Positions 13,816-22,878 of a stretch of DNA of 31,476 nt are shown in pieces; the first letter of the stretch is position 1; the number at the start of each line of letters is the position of its first letter. The translations under genes were made by a program, and so were the position numbers. This stretch comes from Candidatus Zhuqueibacterota bacterium (lineage in GTDB: Bacteria; Zhuqueibacterota; Zhuqueibacteria; Oceanimicrobiales; Oceanimicrobiaceae): NCBI GenBank assembly GCA_011775825.1, contig JAABYK010000640.1:1421-32896 (forward strand). The letters run 5' to 3'. The notes under the pieces were generated by a model, which was given only the letters and a program-made list of their open reading frames with translations, was not told the DNA's origin and searched no databases.

Positions 13816-15285
13816 CTAAACCTCGCAGGAAGACACGCCCCACAGCTCCAACCTACTAAAGTTCTGCTTCATCCGGCTCACCAAACTCCTGACATCCGTT
13901 TCCACCAGATTCTCCATGAGTTGCTGATTTAAATGCTTCGCGAACCGGTTGATTTTCTCAAAGGTCTCAGCGGTGCCGCCTGACGGTTTGATGGGCAGAA
14001 TGGTGTTGTTTGAGAGGAGTGGATCGGCATCCTCCGGAAAGTCATGATAGAGTTTAGCACGCTCCCACTCGACTGTCCCGGGAATCGGTGAAAACGCCGC
14101 CAGCCGAATTTTCACACCCTGTGCGTGAACGTAAGCCATACTCCAAAGCACTTCTTCGATGGTTTGTCCCGGTAACGCTGCCATCACATAAGCCTCTAAA
14201 TCGCCAAGTTCGAAACTGGCCTGGTAAAGACAACTGACCGCCCTTGCAAACGTCTCATTGCTCACTTTCTGAGACATGTCCTTCTGTCTATCTGGATTGC
14301 CCGATTCGTAGCTTAACCGGATCGTTTTAAAACCGGATGAAAACATCCTAGCAGCGATGTCGTCATCGATCAGCTTACATTGTAACCCATTCGGCGTATG
14401 GAAACTTGCGTCCCACCCCTTGTCGATAATTTGCTCCAAAATCGGGGCAAGGTGATCTTTGTGATTAGTCAAAAGTGCATCGTCATAAAACGCGAATTCG
14501 CGAATTCCCAACGTTTCATAATAATACTCTAACTCATCCACAACTTTTCTCGGCGTGCGCCATCGGTACGCCCCGGAGACAATATTTGAGGCGCAAAACG
14601 TGCACCTCAACGGACATCCCCTGGAGGTCATGACGCTGGCATAGGCAAGGTTAGGATAAAGATCGAAAACCGGATAAGGAAACCCGTCGATATGATTTGG
14701 GAATCCATCGTAATCTCGTTTCACGCCTGTTAACTTATCGACCAACTGTAATGCCGCCAATTCACCCTCTCCAGAGATCACAAAGTCGGTGCCTGAATTC
14801 TCCACAGCATGATCTCGGCAGAGAGTTGGATAGATTCCTCCGAGAACAACCGGTGTGTCCGGAAAGGTCTTGTGGATTTCTTCGATAGCCAGTTGAACAC
14901 CGGGATACCAGTAGGTCATGCCAGAAGTGACGAGGATGACCTCCGGTCTGAGGATGCCCTTGAGTTTTGCCTTGAACAGCTCCAAAGGAAACCCGTATCG
15001 GGCAAAATTTCGCGGAATATTATTGTACAATGGTGGCTTTGGAATGATCTCACGATGAAATTTACCTGTGTTGAAATGCTGATTGCGCGGTGAAGCAACC
15101 CCAAGAAAATTCAACAACTCGGGATCGTAGCGATCCATACAGTCGATTAAGGACACGTGATACCCATATTGTCGTAATACACCGCCAACGTAGAGCAATC
15201 CAAGTGGCTTCAGCCAGAAATCATAAGCAGAAAAATCCGTTATCCAGGGATTGATGATTAAAACGTGATGGCTCATGAAGTTCAT
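13816..15285 (-). CDS. Cobalamin-binding radical SAM protein
   Basis: The N-terminal about 190 residues form a B12-binding Rossmann-type domain (LGLLYVGGVLRQYGYHVSLIDCMD; VILVTSGMTYWYPGVQLAIE; VVLGGIYPTLCRDHA; FVISGEGE), and the following part is a radical SAM barrel with the cluster motif SRGCPLRCTFC, cysteines at about 222, 226 and 229 (CxxxCxxC). Class-B-type radical SAM enzymes of this layout (489 residues) methylate or rearrange carbon centres in lipids, cofactors or natural products. The substrate cannot be told. The ATG overlaps the stop of the receiver-PP2C gene as ATGA, so the two are translationally coupled, an unusual pairing with a signalling protein. Confidence 0.9.
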   Translation of the reverse strand: MNFMSHHVLIINPWITDFSAYDFWLKPLGLLYVGGVLRQYGYHVSLIDCMDRYDPELLNFLGVASPRNQHFNTGKFHREIIPKPPLYNNIPRNFARYGFPLELFKAKLKGILRPEVILVTSGMTYWYPGVQLAIEEIHKTFPDTPVVLGGIYPTLCRDHAVENSGTDFVISGEGELAALQLVDKLTGVKRDYDGFPNHIDGFPYPVFDLYPNLAYASVMTSRGCPLRCTFCASNIVSGAYRWRTPRKVVDELEYYYETLGIREFAFYDDALLTNHKDHLAPILEQIIDKGWDASFHTPNGLQCKLIDDDIAARMFSSGFKTIRLSYESGNPDRQKDMSQKVSNETFARAVSCLYQASFELGDLEAYVMAALPGQTIEEVLWSMAYVHAQGVKIRLAAFSPIPGTVEWERAKLYHDFPEDADPLLSNNTILPIKPSGGTAETFEKINRFAKHLNQQLMENLVETDVRSLVSRMKQNFSRLELWGVSSCEV

Positions 15286-16427
15286 TTCATCCCGGAAATA
15301 ATCAGATAGACGTCATCCTTGAGAGGATTTGGGGTATATTCATAAACGCCGCCCATTATGTTTTCGATGATCTCGTCGACTGGCAGATAAATCGTTGAAT
15401 TGAAGAAATTAATAAACCCATCAATGCCGAGTTGCTTGCCGTTGGCATCTTCGGCTTCAATGATGCCATCCGTGTACATCACAATTCTGTCGTTGGGACC
15501 GATCATCACAATGTCTTGTTCAAATTTTTTTTCTGTACGCTTATCGTAACCCAGAATGACATTTTGCGATTCCAATTTTTCAAACTTATTCTTGCGGCTG
15601 TTCCAGAGAATAACCGCAGGATGGGCGCTGCCCGAATAGGTAAAAGCGCCCTTGCCCAGATTGATGACGCCGGAAAACATGGTCAAGAACATGGCCATAC
15701 CCTCGAAGGCATGAAAGATAAAATTGTTCATATTGTATAGGATGGAGTGCGGCTCTCTCTGCTCGCGCACGAGTTTTCGGATCTCACTGCAGATGCGGTT
15801 CACAAGGAGCGCTGCAGTAATGCCGTGGCCGGTGACATCCACCAGTGTTAGATACACGTTTTCCTGGCCATCATAATAGACGTCGGCAAAATCACCTCCA
15901 ACGCCTATCATCGGCATGTACTTTACGGCAACGTCAATGGTGGGCAAATTGACCGGCTGCGGAATCAAACTTCTCTGAACATGCTCGGCCAGCATTAAAT
16001 CCTTTTCAATCATTTCCTGATTAGCCTTGATTTCCTCTTCTTGTTTCTCAATCTGACGCTTGAATTGCCGCCGTTCCAAGGCCTTTTGAACCTTCAACCT
16101 GAATTCTTCCATATCGATGGGTTTCGTGAGATATTCAAAGGCACCTAACTTCATCGCTTCAACAGCCGTGGCAATAGAACCGTGCCCGGTCAGAATCAAT
16201 ACCTCCGCATTTTCGTCCTTGTCTTTAACCAGCTTCAGCACCTCAATGCCGCCTACTTCTTTCATGTGTAAGTCGGAAATCGCCAGGTCATAATCTCGCT
16301 TTTGGAGTTCACCTTCGACCAGCTTGCCGTCGGAAAGCGTTTTGACCGTGTGCCCGTCTTTCTTCAGAACTTCAGATAGCAGAAAAGTAATCGATCGGTC
16401 GTCGTCAACAACTAATATCGTAGCCAT
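15282..16427 (-). CDS. Response regulator with SpoIIE/RsbU-type PP2C output
   Basis: Residues 1-120 are a receiver: VDDDRSITFLL with the acidic pocket, ISDLHM with the phospho-acceptor Asp, LTGHG and LTKP with the conserved Thr and Lys. A coiled coil (about 125-165, RRQFKRQIEKQEEEIKANQE) leads to a PP2C phosphatase with GVGGDFADVYYD, LVDVTGHGITAALL, VMYTDGIIEAED and a terminal LKDDVYLIIS, which carry the metal-binding Asp residues. By family it dephosphorylates a STAS anti-anti-sigma protein when its receiver is phosphorylated. Its kinase is not encoded here. It is one of three such phosphatases in the cluster and is coupled to the radical SAM gene downstream. Confidence 0.95.
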   Translation of the reverse strand: MATILVVDDDRSITFLLSEVLKKDGHTVKTLSDGKLVEGELQKRDYDLAISDLHMKEVGGIEVLKLVKDKDENAEVLILTGHGSIATAVEAMKLGAFEYLTKPIDMEEFRLKVQKALERRQFKRQIEKQEEEIKANQEMIEKDLMLAEHVQRSLIPQPVNLPTIDVAVKYMPMIGVGGDFADVYYDGQENVYLTLVDVTGHGITAALLVNRICSEIRKLVREQREPHSILYNMNNFIFHAFEGMAMFLTMFSGVINLGKGAFTYSGSAHPAVILWNSRKNKFEKLESQNVILGYDKRTEKKFEQDIVMIGPNDRIVMYTDGIIEAEDANGKQLGIDGFINFFNSTIYLPVDEIIENIMGGVYEYTPNPLKDDVYLIISGMK

Positions 16428-16575
16428 ACGCCTCGTTCTTCATGTTCATGAGATTTCAACTTGGGTTCTATTATTTACAAAGGATGGAGATATTAATCAA
16501 GTCCTTTTGATTCATAATGCATATTTTTGGAAAAATGCGATGGCCGTCTTGGCCTCTCAAACAAGATAGAGAGAC

Positions 16576-16607
16576 TTTCTGCAGTCAAGGATTGATTCTT
16601 GCAGAAA
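16576..16607. repeat. Stem-loop in the gap between two PP2C genes
   Basis: TTTCTGCA and TGCAGAAA are perfect 8-bp arms around a 16-base loop containing a further CAAG/CTTG pair. It is in the 216-base gap after the double-GAF phosphatase gene and before the receiver-PP2C gene. There is no T-tract on the minus strand after it, so a classic terminator is doubtful; it may be a processing or attenuation hairpin. Confidence 0.4.
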
Positions 16608-16643
16608 AAAGAATGAGAATAACGGCACCACTTCTGTCTAAGG

Positions 16644-18395
16644 TTAGAACACCTTGACGATCAACATTGTTATGTCATCTGCTTGCGGCATGCCCTTGGA
16701 AAATTCTTTTACGGCAGTCTTCAGGCTTTGCATAATTTTTTCAGCGGACAATTCATAGGTCTCCTGAATACAGGCTTCAATGCGCTTTTCCTCAAATTCT
16801 TTTTCCTCGGTGTTCATGGCTTCCGAGACGCCATCCGTGAACATGACGATGCAATCACCCGACTTCAGATTAACCGTTTCGGTTTTATATTGCACGTTTG
16901 GCATCATGCCGAGAATCAGTCCGCCCTCTTGCAACGTCTGAAAAGACTTGTCAGAATGAAACAAGTAAGGCGGATTATGGCCGGCATTCACGGATTTGAA
17001 TGTTTTGGTTTCCACATCCAAAATGCCGAGGAAAAACGTGATAAACTTGTCGTAGCTCGTGTTTTCATAAATGAGCTCGTTAATGCGCGCCGTAATTTTG
17101 TCGATCTCCAGACCTGTGGTCACCAGAGAATGCAAGCTTGCCTGAAGGTTGGACATGAGCAATGCCGCAGGAGCCCCCTTGCCTGAAACATCCGCAATGC
17201 AGAATCCATAGCGCGTATCGTCGATTTTGAAACAGTCGTAATAGTCGCCCCCGACCTGTCTCGACGAAACATTGCTTGCAGCTATTTGAAACCCTTCGAT
17301 TTGTGGACAGGAATCCGGCAGAAGTTGCTTTTGAATGTCACTTGCAATCTGAAGTTCTTCCTCCAGTCTCTGCCGCTCCAGTCGTTCTTCAAACAGGATG
17401 GCGTTTTCAATCGAAATAATTGATGAATTACCGAGCGTGGTTAAAAAGTCAATTTCTTCTTTCAGAAATGGGCTCTTCGTTATCTTCTCTCCGAGAGCAA
17501 TAACCCCTTTGGTCTCACCCTGAATCCGCATCGGCACAACAACACGAACTCCGGATTCTTGTAGCTTTCCAAGAAGTTCTCCGTCTTCCTCATCCTCGAT
17601 ATTAATTGGTTGATGCAGATGGCTCAATTCACGCAAAAAGGTTTCATCCGTGGTAAGCTTCATGCCCTCCTCGGTCTGAAACCCCTTGTTCAATTTCAGG
17701 GTCATTTTGCCATTTGCATTGAGGAAAATAAGACAGCGATTCACCATCAACTCACCCATGATGGAATAACCGAGCAGATTTACGACCGCTTCCGGATCCA
17801 AAAGATTCGAATTCAGCTCTTTACCGATTTCGTTTATGGTATTGAGTTCTTGATATTTCTTATCCAGTTGACGTTTCGCTGCTTTTAACTGATCGTGAAT
17901 GAGACCGTTTTGGACCGCCGTCGCGGCAATATTTGAAAGAGAACTCAAATACTCCAACTCGGAGTCTGCGTAACGAGTGCCTAAGATCTTCTTTCCAAAA
18001 CCAATGAGACCTAATCTCTTATCATCGTGGATGATCGGGATGACCAATTCGATGTCATTCTTTTTCAAGAAAGCCTGCCACGGAGTCGGCCTCAAGTCAT
18101 CGATAAATTCCGGATTCAACGGTAGATCATCAATTTGCACACTCGTTCCTAAATTTGACTTTGGCAATCCCTTCAAAGCTTCAATTACAAATTTATCGGA
18201 ATCGCTCGCCACCAACACCGTCCCCTTTCCAATCATCATCTTGCCCATTGGAGTTAACAGGATGGTGTTAAGAATTTCTTTAAGATTCAGGGAAGAGTTT
18301 AATGCCTTGCTTAAATCGAATAGAGCCTGGAGTTCATAAAGTTTTTCATCAAGTTCTGTAAATTCCGGAGATTGTTTAAACTCATCTTTTTTCAA
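16644..18395 (-). CDS. Double-GAF SpoIIE/RsbU-type PP2C phosphatase
   Basis: A soluble 583-residue protein with two GAF sensor domains (about residues 25-170 and 190-345) and a C-terminal PP2C phosphatase (about 370-583). The catalytic motifs are complete: QVGGDYYDCF, IADVSGKGAPAALL, MFTDGVSEAMN and QADDITMLIVKVF. A helical linker (EERLERQRLEEELQIASDIQ) joins the second GAF to the phosphatase, as in RsbP/RsbU-like proteins. The start is TTG, giving MKKDEFKQSPEF, with only a weak AGAGAGCGAAG upstream. It lies 36 bases downstream of the RsbW-like kinase gene, so both are likely on one transcript. The GAF ligands are unknown. Confidence 0.95.
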   Translation of the reverse strand: MKKDEFKQSPEFTELDEKLYELQALFDLSKALNSSLNLKEILNTILLTPMGKMMIGKGTVLVASDSDKFVIEALKGLPKSNLGTSVQIDDLPLNPEFIDDLRPTPWQAFLKKNDIELVIPIIHDDKRLGLIGFGKKILGTRYADSELEYLSSLSNIAATAVQNGLIHDQLKAAKRQLDKKYQELNTINEIGKELNSNLLDPEAVVNLLGYSIMGELMVNRCLIFLNANGKMTLKLNKGFQTEEGMKLTTDETFLRELSHLHQPINIEDEEDGELLGKLQESGVRVVVPMRIQGETKGVIALGEKITKSPFLKEEIDFLTTLGNSSIISIENAILFEERLERQRLEEELQIASDIQKQLLPDSCPQIEGFQIAASNVSSRQVGGDYYDCFKIDDTRYGFCIADVSGKGAPAALLMSNLQASLHSLVTTGLEIDKITARINELIYENTSYDKFITFFLGILDVETKTFKSVNAGHNPPYLFHSDKSFQTLQEGGLILGMMPNVQYKTETVNLKSGDCIVMFTDGVSEAMNTEEKEFEEKRIEACIQETYELSAEKIMQSLKTAVKEFSKGMPQADDITMLIVKVF

Positions 18396-18431
18396 GTGAC
18401 TTCGCTCTCTTGGCTTTTGGGAAATTTAAGT

Positions 18432-18905
18432 CTAATTTGACGCGTTCTTGTCGGCGGGCGTGTCTTTATCGAGGTATTTTATCATCTTGACCTTATTTCG
18501 GATACCTGGTTTAATTTCGAAGTCAACTTTATCCATCAACGTTTCTATCAAATAAATTCCAAGTCCTCCTACCCTCATCTCACTTAAGTAGTCCTCCATA
18601 TTAGGCAACTTCACATTTTTGGGATCAAAGCCTCTCCCCTTGTCGGTCACAACCACAATCATTTTTTGTTTGTCTATTTTGATAGAAACTTCAATCAACT
18701 CACCTGAATTCTGACCGTACGCATGCTTAATGACGTTGGCGCATGCTTCATCAACCGCGAGTTCAATTTTGCTGATATCGTCGTTATCGAAGCCAACTTT
18801 GCTGGCCACATTTGAGACAAACTCTCGCACAATGGAAAGGTTATCAGATTGGCTTGGCAATTTGAGATCGTATTTTTTATGAGTCCTCGGCAAGATTTTC
18901 ACCAC
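18432..18905 (-). CDS. RsbW-like serine-protein kinase / anti-sigma ATPase
   Basis: The 157-residue protein is a single GHKL ATPase domain: KIELAVDEACANVIKHAYG (N box), VTDKGRGFDPKNVKLP (G1) and VGGLGIYLIETLMDKVDF (G2). Proteins of this type (RsbW, SpoIIAB, BtrW) phosphorylate a Ser on a STAS partner and sequester a target such as a sigma factor. It lies between the STAS gene and a PP2C gene, the classic kinase-antagonist-phosphatase triad. The start is GTG (two GTGs in tandem behind AAAAGG). No sigma factor gene is nearby, so its target is unknown. Confidence 0.93.
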   Translation of the reverse strand: MVKILPRTHKKYDLKLPSQSDNLSIVREFVSNVASKVGFDNDDISKIELAVDEACANVIKHAYGQNSGELIEVSIKIDKQKMIVVVTDKGRGFDPKNVKLPNMEDYLSEMRVGGLGIYLIETLMDKVDFEIKPGIRNKVKMIKYLDKDTPADKNASN

Positions 18906-18967
18906 CCTTTTCTAGGAACGATTCTCCATCGGTTCACTGATTGTGATACTTCAATTCGTAAAAATAG

Positions 18968-19318
18968 TTACTTTTGATTGAATTTTTCAATTGCCTTTTC
19001 CTCCTCATCCAGAATGTCGTAGAGCGTGGGAAATCCCAACAAATCAAACACGCGGTAGATTTTGGGCTTCATGTTGGTCATTTTGATATCGCCACCATTT
19101 TTTCGGATATCTTCAATAAAGCCCATAAACACACCGAGTCCGGCACTGCTTATATAGTTCAGATCTTTGAAATTAACCACAATGTTGTATTTCTTGTCGT
19201 CGATGAGCTGCTGAAATTGGTTTTCCAGATCCTGAGCAGTGTGCGCATCCAAGTATCCCTTAATATATAAAATTGAGATGTCTCCATTTTCGCTTCGCGC
19301 AACTTCAAACCCTTCCAT
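18968..19318 (-). CDS. STAS-domain anti-anti-sigma factor (RsbV/SpoIIAA type)
   Basis: A single 116-residue STAS domain with VVNFKDLNYISSAGLGVFMG; the second Ser of ISSAGLG is at the phosphorylation position used by RsbW-type kinases. DIKMTNMKPKIYRVFDLLGF is the typical following strand and helix. In the dephosphorylated form such a protein binds the kinase and frees its target. The ATG is behind an AAGGAGGATGAA site, the best ribosome site of the cluster, in keeping with a need for stoichiometric amounts. It is the only STAS protein here and so the likely common substrate of the three phosphatases (inference). Confidence 0.94.
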   Translation of the reverse strand: MEGFEVARSENGDISILYIKGYLDAHTAQDLENQFQQLIDDKKYNIVVNFKDLNYISSAGLGVFMGFIEDIRKNGGDIKMTNMKPKIYRVFDLLGFPTLYDILDEEEKAIEKFNQK

Positions 19319-19364
19319 TTAAATTCATCCTCCTTTTTAAACAATGACACTTCCGATGTAATTT

Positions 19365-21464
19365 CTATTGTATTTTTAAAACAACAAATGTCAAATCATC
19401 GTGTGACCTTGTCCGACCGACAAACTTTCGGATCTCGTTTATTAAAACTTCTTTAATCTGAGACGCACTCAAATGGGCATTTTGTGAAACCATGTGCTTC
19501 AGTCGTTCTTGCTCAAATTCTCTGTTTTCGGAATTTCGGGCTTCTACCACGCCGTCGGTATACAAGACGATAACGTCCCCCGACCGGACTTTTATTTTTT
19601 GCTCGGTTAAAGTGTGATTGAACTTTGGCCCCGGTTCTAACCCAAGTCCCAGTCCCGATGGCTCCACGAAGCGACTGTCCTTGCCCCCGCGCTTACAATA
19701 AAGCAATGGACAGTGGCCAGCGCGTGTAAACACAAGCTCTCGCTTTTTCAAGTCAACAATCAAATATATCAAGCTGATGAAAGCCGTTCGTTCCAGATTT
19801 CTGCAAATGGTTTTGTTTGCTTGAATTGTCAATTCTTTTGGTGAGGCATAAATACCGGAAATCGATTCAATCACGCCCTTTAGTTCGGCCATATAAAAGG
19901 CCGCTTTCGCTCCTTTCCCGGAAACATCACCGACTGCGATGGCCAGCTTGCCATCAAATTGAAAGAAGTCATAGTAGTCGCCACCTACTTCATTTGCAGT
20001 CACGCTCACGGCATCGATGTCCAGGCCGGCGATATCAGGCATCTGTTTGGGCAACAACTTTCGCTGCGCATCGTGAGCGACCTGAAGCTCTTGCTCGAAA
20101 CGTTCCTTGACCACCAATTCTTCAAAAAGTCTAACGTTATTTAACGCAACGGCGGCTTGATTTGCAAATGCCTGCAACAGCGCCCGGTCTTCTTCATCGT
20201 AGGCAAACGTTTCAGACTTTGCGGAATATAGGATGCCAAGAAGTCCTCTTTGCGATATGAGCGGTACACCCAATATGGAGCCCAGCCGTCTTCTCCAGGA
20301 TAAGAAAGAAAGCGTTCTGGGATCTTTGTTGATTTCGTTAATCAAAATAGACTCTCGGTTTTGCATAATCCATCCGTCGAGCCCGTTGTCGCTGTTTTTA
20401 TTCAAAGCGTTTAGCTCAATCTGTTCCAGCTTTTCAGAGGAGACGACCTTCAGTTTTTGCGAATCTCCGTTCAGCAGCGCCAGCCACAAAGCATCAGAAT
20501 TGATGATGGCCGCTGCCTTTTCGGTAATCAAGTTAATAATTCTATTTGAATCGAATTCAGATGAGAGTGTACGGCTTAAGTCATGCAAGGATTCAATCTC
20601 TTTGATTTTCCGGTCAAAAATGCCGGCAGTTGGCAGATGTAATAACAGGCTTAAGAACGACATTCCAAGATAGATACATAAAAAAAGACCCGTGGATTCG
20701 ATGAAGGACGCTGTAGACACGCTGTATTCGCGCAACACTTCATCACGTGCAATGTGCGTTTCGAAAACGATTGCCCCGACGATCAGAGGAATTCCAAGCC
20801 ACAGACAATTTATCTTCTGCTTTTTGTTCAGATAGTTTATCCAGGAGTTCCTCAACGCATTGATGATCATCGTAACGATCAATAAGAACAGGATAAAGTT
20901 GCTGCTTATAGAAGTCCTGGCAGTGTCTAAATCTACATCAATATCACGTCTATTAAGATTTGCAATGATGATCTGAAGCCCCAGGAAGGTCGCCAGCAAA
21001 TAAAAATTTCGGGAAACACCGCGCTTCCTTTTAAAATAGATCAGATCTCTTAAGATTAATAACACACCAAGCATAATGACGGCAGCGAGAATTGAAAACA
21101 GGGTGCAGTAAAGATAGACATCTATTGAGCCGAACAATAGCGAATTTGATCTTGAGGGTGCAGGCAAGATTCCGCGTAACGTTTTTGTAAACAGCTTGAG
21201 AACTACAAAACCCAGAAAAACTGAAGCAAGGGCTGAGTAGAGTCCTCTCAGCTTCGTCACCACTGCTTTGTTTTTGATGTATTTGACTCTTCTGATAAAG
21301 GGGACAAACGCAACTAGAATTGCCAGCAGCAAAATCTCACGGACGTAAACAACGCTCGCTGGAAATTTGCCGTAAACATAGAAAAGAAAATCGCTGACCA
21401 AGAGCACCCCCAACAAAACGACGACCAACAGAGACTCGAGACTTTTGTGGCTGAGTAAATTCAT
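19365..21464 (-). CDS. Membrane-bound GAF / SpoIIE-type PP2C phosphatase
   Basis: The N-terminal about 270 of 699 residues contain eight hydrophobic helices (for example SLLVVVLLGVLLVSDFLFY, SILAAVIMLGVLLILRDLIY, FLLIVTMIINALR, GLFLCIYLGMSFLSLLLHL). A GAF domain follows at about 285-440 (LSRTLSSEFDSNRIINLITE...GSILGVPLISQRGLLGILY), then a helical linker and a PP2C domain with EVGGDYYDFF, VGDVSGKGAKAAFY, LYTDGVVEARN and SHDDLTFVVLKIQ, all metal-binding Asp present. It should bring a membrane or envelope signal to the STAS protein encoded 46 bases downstream. It starts 6 bases after the beta-propeller lipoprotein gene. Confidence 0.95.
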   Translation of the reverse strand: MNLLSHKSLESLLVVVLLGVLLVSDFLFYVYGKFPASVVYVREILLLAILVAFVPFIRRVKYIKNKAVVTKLRGLYSALASVFLGFVVLKLFTKTLRGILPAPSRSNSLLFGSIDVYLYCTLFSILAAVIMLGVLLILRDLIYFKRKRGVSRNFYLLATFLGLQIIIANLNRRDIDVDLDTARTSISSNFILFLLIVTMIINALRNSWINYLNKKQKINCLWLGIPLIVGAIVFETHIARDEVLREYSVSTASFIESTGLFLCIYLGMSFLSLLLHLPTAGIFDRKIKEIESLHDLSRTLSSEFDSNRIINLITEKAAAIINSDALWLALLNGDSQKLKVVSSEKLEQIELNALNKNSDNGLDGWIMQNRESILINEINKDPRTLSFLSWRRRLGSILGVPLISQRGLLGILYSAKSETFAYDEEDRALLQAFANQAAVALNNVRLFEELVVKERFEQELQVAHDAQRKLLPKQMPDIAGLDIDAVSVTANEVGGDYYDFFQFDGKLAIAVGDVSGKGAKAAFYMAELKGVIESISGIYASPKELTIQANKTICRNLERTAFISLIYLIVDLKKRELVFTRAGHCPLLYCKRGGKDSRFVEPSGLGLGLEPGPKFNHTLTEQKIKVRSGDVIVLYTDGVVEARNSENREFEQERLKHMVSQNAHLSASQIKEVLINEIRKFVGRTRSHDDLTFVVLKIQ

Positions 21465-21470
21465 CGACTC

Positions 21471-22766
21471 TCAATTCTCCGACGTATTTCGAGACTCAAT
21501 TAACGGTTCATTTTGCACCGCTAATACTTCGGGAAACCTGAGACCGTCGAACACATGAAGTGTTTCACCGTTGGGGCTCAACCGGACAAGGCGCTGATTC
21601 CCAGGATCGGCGACAAGACAACTGTTGTCAAACAGATTTATGCTTAAATCCGAAGGCAAAAAGAAGCCGTTAATTTCGAAATCCCTTGTTCCGGATTGCG
21701 TAAACTTGCTCACGGTTGAAGGGCCTCTATCGATGATCCAGAGGTCACCAGTCAGATCGTCTACCGCGAGTACAGATACAAATTCGAACGTCTCGCTAAT
21801 CTCAAGCACCGGGTCGCCATTTTCATCCACCTTAAGCACCCGACTGCTGTCGGAAATCCACACCGAACCGTCGCTGGAATTTACGACCAATGTCTGCAAA
21901 GCGCTCAACTCCACATGAGAATAGTCGATCTCCATGCCGTCACTGCTGACCTTTACAACTTCATTGGTTTCTTGATTTGCTAGCCAGCAACCGCCATTTC
22001 GTTGATCAACCGAGAGCGCAACGGGATTTGAAAACTCTGTAAGCGAAAACATTTGATTTCCCGTAGAGTCCAGTTTTACCACCAGGCCATTTCTTGAATC
22101 GGCAATCCAAAATGCTCCCGTAACCGCATCCATGGCGCCATCTTCCGGAGCTGTGAAACGAACCACTATCTCCTGCACACGCCCCTCCGGTGAGATTTTT
22201 CGAACGTTTCCATTAACCAGGCTGATCCGTTCAATTAGCCAAACTTCTCCGGTTTTTGGATTGGACTCCAAATCAGTTATCGTTGCAAATTGACCGACAC
22301 TGAGGATTCGGTGTCGGGAATCATGTGTTAACTTGAAGATTCCGCGTGTGGAATTGTCCCCTACCCATGTGAACGTAGGTCCGGGCTCGACAGTAACCGA
22401 ATCGGAACGAGCGCTTTCAAAGCCGATTCCTACCGCTGAAACTTGATATGAGTACTCGATGCCAAAATCGATGTCCGAATCTTGAAATGCATTCTCGTCC
22501 GACGGGTTGAGGTGAATCGGCACAAAATCGCTTTGCATCTCGGACTTGCGGTAGACCTGAAATCCAGTCAAATCATCCAAATCGATTGAATTCCAACTCA
22601 AGGTGACGGTGTCCTGAATTGAGACAATCTTTAACCCGGTAGGTCGTCCCAAGGTATCAGGATTTTTGGGATCAAGGGGGTTAACCCGATCTCGATCTGC
22701 GCAAGCTTCAAAAATAGTCGCCAAGAGCATTATGAAGCAAAAATATCTGATAGTCGTGAACCACAA
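21471..22766 (-). CDS. Lipoprotein with Fn3-like domain and beta-propeller repeats
   Basis: The TTG start gives MWFTTIRYFCFIMLLATIFEAC, a short signal peptide with a Cys after a hydrophobic stretch (lipobox weak, FEAC), then the acidic ADRDRVNPLDPKNPD linker common on lipoproteins of some FCB-group bacteria. Residues about 40-125 look like a fibronectin-type-III domain (PTGLKIVSIQDTVTLSWNSI, GIEYSYQVSAVG). The rest holds about six NHL/SMP-30-like repeats (VWLIERI, FWIADSRNGLVVKLDSTGNQ, CWLANQETNEVVKVSSDG, VWISDSSRVLKVDENGD, LWIIDRGPSTVSKF, CLVADPGNQRLVRLSPNGE), forming a beta-propeller. The gene is 6 bases upstream of the membrane phosphatase gene, so it could be an envelope partner or ligand-binding component of that sensor (inference). 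Confidence 0.88.
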   Translation of the reverse strand: MWFTTIRYFCFIMLLATIFEACADRDRVNPLDPKNPDTLGRPTGLKIVSIQDTVTLSWNSIDLDDLTGFQVYRKSEMQSDFVPIHLNPSDENAFQDSDIDFGIEYSYQVSAVGIGFESARSDSVTVEPGPTFTWVGDNSTRGIFKLTHDSRHRILSVGQFATITDLESNPKTGEVWLIERISLVNGNVRKISPEGRVQEIVVRFTAPEDGAMDAVTGAFWIADSRNGLVVKLDSTGNQMFSLTEFSNPVALSVDQRNGGCWLANQETNEVVKVSSDGMEIDYSHVELSALQTLVVNSSDGSVWISDSSRVLKVDENGDPVLEISETFEFVSVLAVDDLTGDLWIIDRGPSTVSKFTQSGTRDFEINGFFLPSDLSINLFDNSCLVADPGNQRLVRLSPNGETLHVFDGLRFPEVLAVQNEPLIESRNTSEN

Positions 22767-22878
22767 AGCTGAATTAGAAAAACGACAGGAAATCCAAATT
22801 TTTACAGTAATTAAAAGTACGGATTTGGCTTTTTGAAGTCAAGAAAAATGTAGGTAGTTGATGAAATGGATGAGACGC

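Noticed and set aside
16683..17186. A 167-codon plus-strand frame opposite the double-GAF phosphatase
   Set aside because: It is antisense to the PP2C motifs and is a shadow of that gene.
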